DNA from: Variovorax sp. IB41
Lineage (GTDB): Bacteria > Pseudomonadota > Gammaproteobacteria > Burkholderiales > Burkholderiaceae_C
NCBI RefSeq assembly: GCF_016405905.1
Contig: NZ_JAEFCB010000018.1
Coordinates: forward strand, 62,001 to 126,000
Reading direction: 5' to 3'
DNA: 64,000 nt
Part shown: one piece after another, positions 48,210 to 57,700 of the stretch
Layout of the letters: every line of letters begins with the position of its first letter
Numbering within the stretch: the first letter of the stretch is position 1
Program-made: the position numbers and the translations under genes
The notes under the pieces: generated by a model
The model's input: the letters and a program-made list of their open reading frames with translations, nothing else
Databases searched by the model: none
Told to the model about the DNA's origin: nothing

Positions 48210-49862
48210 TCAGCTCGACAGCGCCTTGTCCACCAGCTGCTGCGCCTCTTCGAGGATGCGCGCGAGGTGCTCGGCACCCTTGAAGCTCTCGCCGTACACC
48301 TTGTAGATGTTCTCCGTGCCCGAGGGGCGTGCCGCGAACCAGCCGTTGGCGGTGACGACCTTCACGCCGCCGATGGCCGCGCCATTGCCGGGCGCATGGC
48401 TCAGCACGGCCTCGATCTTGTCGCCCGCCAGCTCGGTCGAACTGACCTGCTGCGGCGACAGGTTCGACAGCTTCTTCTTCTGCTCGACCGTGGCCGCCGC
48501 ATCCACGCGGTCGGACACCGGCTGTCCGAGCGCCTGCGTCAGCTCTGCATAGCGCTCGCCCGGGTCGCGCCCGGTGCGCGCGGCGATCTCCGCCGAGAGC
48601 AGGGCGGGCACCATGCCGTCCTTGTCGGTGGTCCACGCCGAGCCGTCATGGCGCAGAAAGGTCGCGCCCGCGCTTTCCTCGCCGCCGAAGCCGAGCGACC
48701 CTTCGACCAGGCCGTCGACGAACCACTTGAAGCCCACCGGCACTTCGTAGAGCTTGCGCCCGAGCCGCGCCGTGACGCGGTCGATCATCTGGCTGCTCAC
48801 CACCGTCTTGCCGACGGCCGCAGCCGCCGGCCACTGCGGGCGGTGCGTGTAGAGGTAGTCGATCATCACCGCGAGGTAGCTGTTCGGCTGCATCAGGCCC
48901 GCGCTGCGCGTGACCACGCCGTGGCGGTCGTGGTCGGTGTCGCAGGCGAAGGCGATGCCGAAGCGGTCCTTCAGCGCGATCAGCTTGTGCATCGCGTCGG
49001 GCGACGACGGGTCCATGCGGATGCGGCCGTCCCAGTCGAGCGACATGAAGCGGAAGGTCGGGTCGACCTCCTGGTTCAGCACCGTGAGGCGCTGCAGCTT
49101 GTAGCGCTCGGCAATGGCCGGCCAGTAGTGCACGCCGGCGCCGCCGAGCGGGTCGACGCCCAGGTCGATCTGCACGCCGCGGATCGCGTCCATGTCGAGC
49201 ACCTGCGCGAGGTCTTCGACGTAGGTATTGAGGTAGTCGTGCCGGTGCGTGGTGGAGGCCTTCAGCGCCTGCGCGAGCGGCATGCGCTTCACGCCTTGGA
49301 GCTGGTTCGCCAGCATCTTGTTGGCGGCCGCTTCGACGGCGGAGGTGATGTCGGTGCCTGCCGGGCCGCCGTTGGGCGGGTTGTACTTGAAGCCGCCGCT
49401 CTCGGGCGGGTTGTGCGAGGGCGTGATGACGATGCCGTCGGCCAGGCCCGTCGTGCGGCCGCGGTTGTAGACCAGGATCGCGTGCGAGACGGCCGGCGTC
49501 GGCGTGTACTCGTCGTCCTTCGAGAGCATCAGCTCGACGCCGTTGGCGGCCAGCACTTCGACCGCGCTGCTGAAGGCCGGCGTGGAAAGGGCATGCGTGT
49601 CGATGCCGAGGAACAGCGGGCCGTCGATGCCCTTCTGCTTGCGGTAGTCGCAGATCGCCTGGCTGATCGCCAGCACATGCCATTCGTTGAACGCGTCGTC
49701 GAACGACGAGCCGCGGTGGCCCGAGGTGCCGAAGGCCACGCGCTGCGCGGGCACCGACGGATCGGGCCGGCCCGTGTAGTACGCCGAGATCAGGCGCGGC
49801 ACGTTCACCAGCAATTCGAGGGGCGCGGGTTGGCCCGCGAGGGGATTGGTTTTTTGACTCAT
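48210..49862 (-). CDS. pgm: Alpha-D-phosphohexomutase, phosphoglucomutase
   Basis: The 550-residue enzyme interconverts glucose 1- and 6-phosphate. The active serine lies in ITPSHNPPESGG (about residue 147), the metal-binding loop is CDTDHDRHG (about 305), the sugar-binding loop is GGEESAG (about 390) and the phosphate-binding RPSGTENIYK is near 505. Start ATG 49862 overlaps the HAD-phosphatase stop (ATGA). It feeds glycogen, trehalose or surface sugar synthesis. Confidence 0.93.
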   Translation of the reverse strand: MSQKTNPLAGQPAPLELLVNVPRLISAYYTGRPDPSVPAQRVAFGTSGHRGSSFDDAFNEWHVLAISQAICDYRKQKGIDGPLFLGIDTHALSTPAFSSAVEVLAANGVELMLSKDDEYTPTPAVSHAILVYNRGRTTGLADGIVITPSHNPPESGGFKYNPPNGGPAGTDITSAVEAAANKMLANQLQGVKRMPLAQALKASTTHRHDYLNTYVEDLAQVLDMDAIRGVQIDLGVDPLGGAGVHYWPAIAERYKLQRLTVLNQEVDPTFRFMSLDWDGRIRMDPSSPDAMHKLIALKDRFGIAFACDTDHDRHGVVTRSAGLMQPNSYLAVMIDYLYTHRPQWPAAAAVGKTVVSSQMIDRVTARLGRKLYEVPVGFKWFVDGLVEGSLGFGGEESAGATFLRHDGSAWTTDKDGMVPALLSAEIAARTGRDPGERYAELTQALGQPVSDRVDAAATVEQKKKLSNLSPQQVSSTELAGDKIEAVLSHAPGNGAAIGGVKVVTANGWFAARPSGTENIYKVYGESFKGAEHLARILEEAQQLVDKALSS

Positions 49863-50542
49863 TTCTTGGGTGGCCAGTCGTCGAGTTGAATGAGGTCGCC
49901 GATGCGTTCGATGGTGATGTCGGCGGGCGCGTAGGCGGCAATGGCCTGCGCATCGAGCGCGTAGTGGCCTTGCCGCACGAAGACGGTGGTGAGCCGCGGC
50001 CCCCAGATCGCCTTCATGGCGGAGAGCAGGCGCAGCTTGTCGTCGACCATCACGTAGTGCGCCGCGGGGTGGCACTCCTCGATGGTGTCGAGCATCTGCT
50101 CCTTGTGCACGTAGATCAGCACGCGGCCCTCGACCGCATCCCACAGGCCCGAGCGCTGCACCTTGCGCGGCTGGAACACCACATCGCCGTCGGACAGGAT
50201 CACCGTGGGGCCGTGGCGGCGCAGATGCTTCAATGCATCGAGCGCGCCGGGGTACAGGCGGTCGGCGAAGGGGTAGTCGATGAGAAAACCCGACATCAGC
50301 AGCAGCCGCGAATCGCTCATGCCGCGCTTGCTTTCCTCGGCCCGGTAGCGCTGCAATGCGCCCAGGTAATCGACGTAGCCGAGCTCGCTGCGCAGCGTCT
50401 CGAAGGCGGTCCAGTAGCGGTTGGCGCTCTCGGTGCCGAAGGCTTGCGCGAGGTGGGCGCGCAGGTCGCCGACGACGCCGTCGTTGTCGAGCAGGGTGTT
50501 GTCGACGTCGACCAGGAAAACGGTGTCAGGGTGCTGTGTCAT
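49859..50542 (-). CDS. HAD-superfamily hydrolase
   Basis: The 227-residue protein has HAD motif I VFLVDVDNTLLDND (about 8–21), motif II VILSDGD (about 115), and a later MVDDKLRLL with the acidic motif IV. The ATG at 50542 was chosen because motif I begins shortly after; the frame is open further upstream. It shares an ATGA overlap with pgm, suggesting a sugar-phosphate phosphatase, but a nucleotide substrate is also possible. Confidence 0.8.
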   Translation of the reverse strand: MTQHPDTVFLVDVDNTLLDNDGVVGDLRAHLAQAFGTESANRYWTAFETLRSELGYVDYLGALQRYRAEESKRGMSDSRLLLMSGFLIDYPFADRLYPGALDALKHLRRHGPTVILSDGDVVFQPRKVQRSGLWDAVEGRVLIYVHKEQMLDTIEECHPAAHYVMVDDKLRLLSAMKAIWGPRLTTVFVRQGHYALDAQAIAAYAPADITIERIGDLIQLDDWPPKK

Positions 50543-50741
50543 GAGGGGGCGCCCATTGAGCCAGAGTGGGACCGGAGTTGGGCCGGAGCTGCATGCATCG
50601 GTTTCAGGATACGCCATCGAAAAGGCAGCACCGATACCCATCGTGAATTAGTTGATGCTTTGCGTATCGCTGGCTTAACCTGTGCGCGGCGTGTCGTTTT
50701 TGGCGACTAAGCTTCCACCCAGTTTCAAGGAGCAAGAAAGT

Positions 50742-51080
50742 ATGCGCATGAAGAATGGTCGAAGCTGGTTGTGCCTGTCGGCGGTGGCCTTGATGCTCGC
50801 GGGCTGCGCGGCCCCACCGAAGGACCGTCCGCTGACCTCCGAAGTGCCCGAGCCGCCGAGCTTCGCGCCGCCGCCGGAAGCCTGCCAGGCCGCGGCGGTG
50901 CGCTTCGGGCTCGGGTTGCAGGCGAGCCAGGCGTTGCTGCAGGAAATGATGCAGCGCGCGGGCGCCAAGACGGCCCGCACCGTGCCGTCGACGGAAACGG
51001 CGAGCCCCGCGCAAGACGCCACGCGCCTTAACCTGCAGGTCGAGCCCACCGGCCGCATCGTCGGCGCCTACTGCGGCTGA
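50742..51080 (+). CDS. I78-like peptidase inhibitor lipoprotein
   Basis: The 112-residue protein has a lipoprotein signal (lipobox LAGC, Cys 22) and a compact C-terminal part with RAGAKTARTVP and TRLNLQVEPTGRIVGAYCG, resembling the I78 (potato-like elastase inhibitor) fold. It may inhibit proteases in the periplasm; the inhibitory loop is not certain from sequence. AAGGAG lies nine bases before ATG 50742. It converges with glnD (14-bp gap). Confidence 0.65.
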   Translation: MRMKNGRSWLCLSAVALMLAGCAAPPKDRPLTSEVPEPPSFAPPPEACQAAAVRFGLGLQASQALLQEMMQRAGAKTARTVPSTETASPAQDATRLNLQVEPTGRIVGAYCG

Positions 51081-51094
51081 AGCCGCGGATCAGG

Positions 51095-53701
51095 TCAGGA
51101 GGCCAGCGCTTCCATCAGCTCGGTTTCGATCGCGAGCTGCGTCTTCTGGCCCTGCAGTTCGGGGCCGCTGATGAGGAAGGTGTCTTCCACGCGCTCGCCC
51201 AGGGTCGTGACCTTGGCGAGCTGCAGGTTGAGGTGATGGCGCGCCAGCACCCGCGCCACCGAATACAGGAGACCCGCGCGGTCGCTCGCCGAGATGTTGA
51301 GCAGCCAGCGCTGCGCCTTGTCGTCGGGCAGGAGGCTGATGCGCGGCTTGATCGGAAAACTGCGCACCCGGCGCGACACCCGGCCCATGCTCGGCGCAGG
51401 CAAGGCGCCGGCCTCGGTGAGCGTTTGCGCGAGGCCCGACTCCACCATGCTGATGAGGTCGCGGTAGTGGTCGGGCAGGAAGGTGGTCACGACCTGGAAG
51501 GTGTCCAGTGCGTAGCCATTGCTCGTGGTGTGCACCTTGGCATCCAGGATGCTGAACGACGACTGGTCGAAGTAGCCGCAGATGCGCGCGAAGAGATCAG
51601 GCTGGTCGGGCGTGTAGACCACCACCTGCAGGCCTTCGCCCACCGGCGAGAGGTGCGCGCGCACGATGGGCGGCGCCTTCGGGTCGACCGGCACCTTCGG
51701 CGGCGGCACGAAGCGCGAGAGCTGCTTGGCGTGCCAGGCGATCTCGGTGGCGTCGTGGCGCATGAAGTAGCCGACGTCCAGCGTGTCCCACAGCGCCTTG
51801 TGCGCCTCGAAGCGCTGGGCGTGCAGGGCCAGTTGCACCAGCGCCTCGCGCTTGCGCGATTCGACCTCGGCGTCCGGGTCGGGCATGCGGCCGCCCAGGG
51901 CGCGCAGCGTGTAGCGGTACAGGTCTTCGAGCAGCTTGCCCTTCCACGCATTCCACACGCGCGGCGAGGTGCCGCGGATGTCGGCGATGGTCAGCAGGTA
52001 CAGGGCGGTGAGGTAGCGCTCGTTGCCCACGCGCTTGGCGAAGGCGCCGATCACCTCGGGATCGCTCAGGTCCTGCTTCTGGGCCACCTGGCTCATCACC
52101 AGGTGCTCGGCCACGAGGAATTCGATGAGCTTGGAATCCTCGCGCGCGATGCCGTGCTGCTTGCAGAAGCGCTGCACGTCGCGCGCGCCGAGCGTGGAGT
52201 GGTCGCCGCCGCGGCCCTTGGCGATGTCGTGGAAGAGGGCGGCCACGTACAGGATCCACGGCTTGTCCCAGCCGGCCGCGAGCTGCGAGCAGAACGGGTA
52301 CTCGTGCGCATGCTCGGCGATGAAGAAGCGCCGCACGTTGCGCAGCACCATCAGGATGTGCTGGTCCACCGTGTACACGTGGAACAGGTCGTGCTGCATC
52401 TGCCCCACGATGCTGCGGAACACGCGCAGGTACCGCCCCAGCACCGAGGTCTGGTTCATCAGCCGGAAGGCATGCGTGATGCCGTAGGGCTGCAGCAGGA
52501 TCCGCATGAAGGTCTGGTGGTTGACCGGGTCGTTGCGGAACTTGCTGTCCATCACATGGCGCGCGTTGTAGAGCGCGCGCAGCGTGCGCGCCGACAGGCC
52601 CTTCACGCCAATGGTCTTCTGGTAGAGCAGGAAGGTCTCGAGCACCGCATGCGGCTCGCGCTCGTAGAGGTCGTCGCTCGCGATCTCGATGAGGCCCGCG
52701 CGCTCGTAGAAGCGCTCGTTGATCGGCGTGTGCTGCTCGTCGCTCGGCTGCAGGCGCTCGGAGATGTTGAGCATGAGGATCTGGTTGAGCTGCGACACGG
52801 CCTTGGCGGCCCAGTAGTAGCGCCGCATGAGCGCCTCGCTGGACTTGCGCTGCGATTCGCTTTCGTAGCCGAAGCTGGCGGCCACGGCGGTCTGCAGGTC
52901 GAACACCAGGCGGTCTTCGCGCCGGTTGGCGATCACGTGCAGGCGGGCGCGAATGAGCGAGAGCAGGGCCTCGTTGCGCTTGATCTGCTGCGCCTCGAAG
53001 GAGGTGGCCAGGCCGTTCTTGGCCAGGTCGTCCCAGCGGCTGCCATAGCCGGCCGCCTTGGTCATCCAGAGGATGGTCTGCAGGTCGCGCAGGCCGCCCG
53101 GCGATTCCTTGCAGTTGGGCTCCAGCGCGTAGGGCGTGTTGTCGAATTTCTGGTGGCGGTGCCGCATCTCCTGCGACTTGGCCACGAAGAAGGCCTGCGG
53201 ATCGATGGCGCGCGTGAAGCGGCGGCGGAAGGCGACGAAGAGCTTCTTGTTGCCCGCGATCAGCCGCGCCTCGAGCAGCGACGTCTGGACGGTGACGTCC
53301 TTTTCGGCCTCGGCCAGGCACTCGTCCACGGTGCGCACGCTGGAGCCGATTTCCAGGCCCGCGTCCCAGCAGTGGCCGATGAAGGCCTCGATGCGGGCCG
53401 GGTCGATCTCGCTCTCGTGGCCTTCGGGCGGCAGCAGCAGAAGCACGTCGACGTCGGAATACGGAAACAGTTCGCCGCGCCCGAAACCGCCGACAGCCGC
53501 CAGCGTGAGCGAATCGCCGAAATTGGCTTCCTGCCACAGGCTGCACAGCGTCTGGTCGGCCAGCGCCGAGAGCTGACGCAGCACCGTGTGCACGCTGCGC
53601 GTGGGGGCGCGCGCAAAGCGCAGGGTGTCGAAGAGGGCGAGCTTCTTCGCGCGATAGGCTTCGCGCAGCGTCGCCACGTCGATCTTGGCTGCTTCGATCA
53701 C
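51095..53701 (-). CDS. glnD: [Protein-PII] uridylyltransferase/uridylyl-removing enzyme
   Basis: The 868-residue bifunctional nitrogen sensor modifies PII proteins according to glutamine level. Order: nucleotidyltransferase domain (VGGFGRGELFPYSDVDVLLL, about 70–90), PII-uridylyltransferase linker, HD domain removing UMP (LFHDIAKGRGGDHS, about 490) and two C-terminal ACT domains (VVYTPDQPDLFARICGYF and ISASDRAGLLYSVARVL). It starts with GTG 53701, 22 bp after map, so the two are likely one operon. Confidence 0.96.
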   Translation of the reverse strand: MIEAAKIDVATLREAYRAKKLALFDTLRFARAPTRSVHTVLRQLSALADQTLCSLWQEANFGDSLTLAAVGGFGRGELFPYSDVDVLLLLPPEGHESEIDPARIEAFIGHCWDAGLEIGSSVRTVDECLAEAEKDVTVQTSLLEARLIAGNKKLFVAFRRRFTRAIDPQAFFVAKSQEMRHRHQKFDNTPYALEPNCKESPGGLRDLQTILWMTKAAGYGSRWDDLAKNGLATSFEAQQIKRNEALLSLIRARLHVIANRREDRLVFDLQTAVAASFGYESESQRKSSEALMRRYYWAAKAVSQLNQILMLNISERLQPSDEQHTPINERFYERAGLIEIASDDLYEREPHAVLETFLLYQKTIGVKGLSARTLRALYNARHVMDSKFRNDPVNHQTFMRILLQPYGITHAFRLMNQTSVLGRYLRVFRSIVGQMQHDLFHVYTVDQHILMVLRNVRRFFIAEHAHEYPFCSQLAAGWDKPWILYVAALFHDIAKGRGGDHSTLGARDVQRFCKQHGIAREDSKLIEFLVAEHLVMSQVAQKQDLSDPEVIGAFAKRVGNERYLTALYLLTIADIRGTSPRVWNAWKGKLLEDLYRYTLRALGGRMPDPDAEVESRKREALVQLALHAQRFEAHKALWDTLDVGYFMRHDATEIAWHAKQLSRFVPPPKVPVDPKAPPIVRAHLSPVGEGLQVVVYTPDQPDLFARICGYFDQSSFSILDAKVHTTSNGYALDTFQVVTTFLPDHYRDLISMVESGLAQTLTEAGALPAPSMGRVSRRVRSFPIKPRISLLPDDKAQRWLLNISASDRAGLLYSVARVLARHHLNLQLAKVTTLGERVEDTFLISGPELQGQKTQLAIETELMEALAS

Positions 53702-53723
53702 GGCGGGGGCGCGTTGGAACGCG

Positions 53724-54548
53724 TCAGGTTTTGGTGGAAGTGACGAAGGAGGGCAGCGGCGGGCTGCCTTCCGACAGGGTCAGCACCTCGTAGCCGGTCT
53801 CGGTGACCAGCACGGTGTGCTCCCACTGGGCCGACAGCGAATGGTCGCGCGTGACGATGGTCCAGCCGTCGTACTGGCCGCCCTTGAAGTCTTCCTTCAC
53901 GTCGCGCTTGCCGGCGTTGATCATCGGCTCGATCGTGAAGATCATGCCGGGCTTGAGCTCTTCCATGGTGCCCGGGCGGCCGTAGTGCAGCACCTGGGGC
54001 TCCTCGTGAAAGCGCTGGCCCACGCCGTGGCCGCAGAACTCGCGCACGATCGAGAAGCCCTGGCCTTCGGCGAACTTCTGGATCGCATGGCCCACGTCGC
54101 CCAGGTGGGCGCCGGGGCGCACCTGCAGGATGCCGTGCCACATGGCCTCGAAGGTGATGCTGCACAGGCGCTTGGCGGCGATGGAGGCGTCGCCGATCAC
54201 GAACATGCGGCTGTTGTCGCCGAACCAGCCGTCCTTGATGACGGTGACGTCGACATTCATGATGTCGCCCTTCTTCAGGGGCTTGTCGTTGGGGATGCCG
54301 TGGCACACCACGTGGTTTACCGAGGTGCAGAGCGACTTGGGGAACGGGACGCTGCTGGCGCCCATGTAGCCCACCGTGGCCGAGGTGGTGCCCTGCTTGA
54401 CCATGTATTCGGCGGCCAGCCGGTCCACGTCGTTGGTCGTGATGCCGGGCTTGATGAAGGGCGTGAGGTAGTCCAGCACCTCGGAGCCGAGGCGGCAGGC
54501 GACGCGCATGGCTTCGATGCCTGCAGCGTCTTTGTAGGTAATGCTCAT
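53724..54548 (-). CDS. map: Methionine aminopeptidase, type I
   Basis: The 274-residue enzyme removes N-terminal methionine. The five metal ligands of the pita-bread fold are in place: NVDVTVIKDGWFGDNSRM (two Asp), GHGVGQRFHEEP (His), FTIEPMI (Glu) and AQWEHTVLV (Glu). The ATG at 54548 starts SITYKDAAGIEAMR, the usual N-terminus. The upstream frame extends into the repeat region and is not used. glnD follows. Confidence 0.95.
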   Translation of the reverse strand: MSITYKDAAGIEAMRVACRLGSEVLDYLTPFIKPGITTNDVDRLAAEYMVKQGTTSATVGYMGASSVPFPKSLCTSVNHVVCHGIPNDKPLKKGDIMNVDVTVIKDGWFGDNSRMFVIGDASIAAKRLCSITFEAMWHGILQVRPGAHLGDVGHAIQKFAEGQGFSIVREFCGHGVGQRFHEEPQVLHYGRPGTMEELKPGMIFTIEPMINAGKRDVKEDFKGGQYDGWTIVTRDHSLSAQWEHTVLVTETGYEVLTLSEGSPPLPSFVTSTKT

Positions 54549-54578
54549 GCCGGAATTATCCCATCGGAGAATCGGCCT

Positions 54579-54640
54579 GCCCCCAACGCGGGACACTTCG
54601 TGTTCCCGCTGCCCCCCGAGGGGGGCGGCCAACTTGGGGC
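54579..54640. repeat. Interspersed GC-rich palindromic repeat, copy B
   Basis: In the map–purL gap (54549–54747). On the minus strand it has the same order as copy A at 12303–12380: hairpin GCCCCCC-GA-GGGGGGC (54611–54626), core ACACGAAGTG (54603–54594) and a closing TTGGGGGC. The spacing between hairpin and core is 7 bp, against 11 in copy A. A -35-like sequence for purL overlaps its edge. Confidence 0.7.
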
Positions 54641-54661
54641 GGCCCGGCGTTGGCCTAAAAT
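54634..54661 (+). promoter_or_regulatory. Possible purL promoter
   Basis: TAAAAT (54656–54661, 5/6 match to -10) lies 16 bp after TTGGGG (54634–54639, a weak -35). The leader would be about 80 bases to the GTG at 54748. No purine-binding PurR site or riboswitch was recognised in the leader. Confidence 0.4.
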
Positions 54662-54747
54662 CCCGGGTTAACGCGGATGCCCCCAGTCAGCGGCCATCCG
54701 CCTCGATTCCTGATCTCCAACGCGGCCCCCGAGGCCCCACATCGACC

Positions 54748-57700
54748 GTGACGCAGCCCGCACCTCAAGCCCTTCCCGTCGTAACCCTGTTCGAGGGCGG
54801 CAGCGCGCTCAGCGATTTCCGCGCACGGCAGCTGCTGCCCAAGCTGCAAGCCATCGAGCCGCGCATCGAGGGCATTTCGGCCCGTTTCGTGCACCTGGTG
54901 GTCACCGACGCCGCACTCGACGCGGCCGGCCGCGACCGCTTCGCTGCGCTCCTGACCTACGGCGAGCCCTTCGAGGCGCCGGCCAAGGCGGGCACCTCGG
55001 TGGTCGTCACGCCGCGCCTGGGCACCGTCTCGCCCTGGGCCTCCAAGGCCACCGACATCGCCCACAACTGCGGCCTGGCGCTGCGCCGGGTCGAGCGCGT
55101 CACGCAATACCACCTGAAGCTCAAGGCGCCGCTGATCGGCAAGGCGCCCGTCATCGAGGGCGACACGCTCGCTGGAGTGGCCGGCCCGCTGCACGACCGC
55201 ATGACCGAATCGGTGCTCGCCACCGTCGAGCAGGCGGCCAGCCTCTTCAGCGAACTGCCGGCCCAGCCGATGGCGCAGGTCGATGTGCAAACGGGCGGCC
55301 GCGAGGCGCTGGTCGCTGCCAACACCGGCTTCGGCCTGGCGCTGGCCGAGGACGAGATCGACTATCTCGTCGAAGCCTTCACGCGCCTCGGGCGCAACCC
55401 CAGCGACGTCGAACTGATGATGTTCGCGCAGGCCAACAGCGAGCACTGCCGCCACAAGATCTTCAACGCCCAGTTCACCATCGACGGCAAGGCGCAGCCC
55501 CAGAGCCTGTTCTCGATGATCCGCCACACCGAGAAGCAAAACCCGCAGCACACGGTGATCGCCTATGCGGACAACGCCTCGGTGATGGAAGGCGCGACCA
55601 TCGAGCGCTTCATTCCGGCCGACGGCTCGCAGAGCTATCAAAAAGAGAGCGCGCTGAGCCATGTGCTGATGAAGGTCGAGACGCACAACCACCCGACCGC
55701 GATTTCGCCGTTCCCCGGCGCCTCGACCGGCGCGGGCGGCGAGATCCGCGACGAAGGCGCCACCGGCCGCGGCTCCAAGCCCAAGGCGGGGCTGACCGGC
55801 TTCACGGTGTCGAAGCTCTGGCCGGAAGATGGCCACTACGGCAAGCCCGAGCACATCGCCAGCCCGCTGCAGATCATGACCGAGGGGCCGCTGGGCGGCG
55901 CCGCGTTCAACAACGAATTCGGCCGGCCCAACCTGCTGGGCTACTTCCGCGAATACGAGCAAGCGGTCGCTAGCGACCTCGACACCGTGCAGCGCGGCTA
56001 CCACAAGCCCATCATGATCGCGGGCGGCCTGGGCAGCATCGACGCCACGCAGACCAAGAAGATCCAGTTTCCGGCCGGCTCGCTGCTGATCCAGCTGGGC
56101 GGCCCCGGCATGCGCATCGGCATGGGCGGCAGCGCCGCCAGCTCGATGGCCACCGGCGCCAATGCGGCCGAGCTCGACTTCGACTCGGTGCAGCGCGGCA
56201 ACCCCGAAATCGAGCGCCGCGCGCAAGAGGTCATCAACCACTGCTGGCAGCAGGGCGCGGCCAACCCGATCCTTGCGATCCACGACGTGGGGGCGGGCGG
56301 CCTGAGCAATGCCTTTCCCGAGCTGACCAACGACGCTGGCCGCGGCGCGCGCTTCGACCTGCGCGCCGTGCCGCTCGAGGAGTCGGGCATGGCGCCCAAG
56401 GAAATCTGGTGCAACGAAAGCCAGGAGCGCTACGTGCTGGCCATCGCGCCGGAATCGCTCGCGCAGTTCAAGGCCTTCTGCGAGCGCGAGCGCTGCCCGT
56501 TCTCGGTGGTCGGCGTGGCGACCGAAGAACGCCAGCTGCTGGTGGCCGATGAAGGCGCCGCGGTGCAGCCGGTGGACATGCCGATGGACGTGCTGCTCGG
56601 CAAGCCGCCCAAGATGCACCGCGACGTGAAGACCGTCGCACGCACCTTCAAGCCGCTCGACCTCACGGGCGTCGATCTGCAGAAGGCGGCCATCGAGGTG
56701 CTCGCGCATCCGACCGTGGCCTCCAAGCGCTTCCTCATCACCATCGGCGACCGCACCGTGGGCGGCATGAGCCACCGCGACCAGATGGTCGGCCCGTGGC
56801 AGGTGCCCGTGGCCGATTGCGCCGTGACGCTGGCCGACTACAAGGGCTTTGCCGGCGAAGCCATGAGCATGGGCGAGCGCACGCCGCTGGCCGCGCTCGA
56901 TGCGCCGGCCTCGGGCCGCATGGCCGTGGCCGAGGCCATCACCAACCTGCTGGCCGCGCCGATCGAACTCTCGCGCGTCAAGCTCTCGGCCAACTGGATG
57001 GCCGCCTGCGGGGAGCCCGGCGAAGATGCCGCGCTGTACGAGACCGTCAAGGCCGTGGGCCTGGAACTGTGTCCGGCGCTGGGCGTGTCGATTCCGGTCG
57101 GCAAGGATTCGCTGTCGATGCGCACGCAGTGGAAGGACGGCGACGAGGCCAAGAAGGTCACCTCGCCCGTGAGTCTGATCGTCACCGCCTTCGCCTCGCT
57201 CGCCGACGTGCGCGGCACGCTCACGCCGCAACTCGATGCGCAAGAGCCCGACACCACGCTCGTGCTGATCGACCTGGGCCGTGGCCAGCACCGCATGGCC
57301 GGCAGCATCCTTTCGCAGACGCTCGGCCAGAGCGGCGACACGGTGCCCGACCTGGACGACCCTGCGCAACTGGTCGCGCTGGTCAACGCCGTGAACGCGC
57401 TGCGCGCAGACGGCAAGATCCTCGCGATGCACGACCGCAGCGACGGCGGCCTGTTCGCCACCGCCTGCGAGATGGCCTTCGCCGGCCACGTCGGCGTGGC
57501 GCTCAACGTGGACATGCTGGTCACCGAAGGCGACGGCATTTCCGACAGCCGCATGGAAACCGGCGACGCCAAGAACTGGGCGCAGCAGGTGAGCGCGCGG
57601 CGCGAGGAGCTCACGCTCAAGGCGCTGTTCAACGAAGAGCTCGGCATGGTGCTGCAGGTGCGCACGGCCGAGCGCAACGATGTGATGCAGGTGCTGCGCG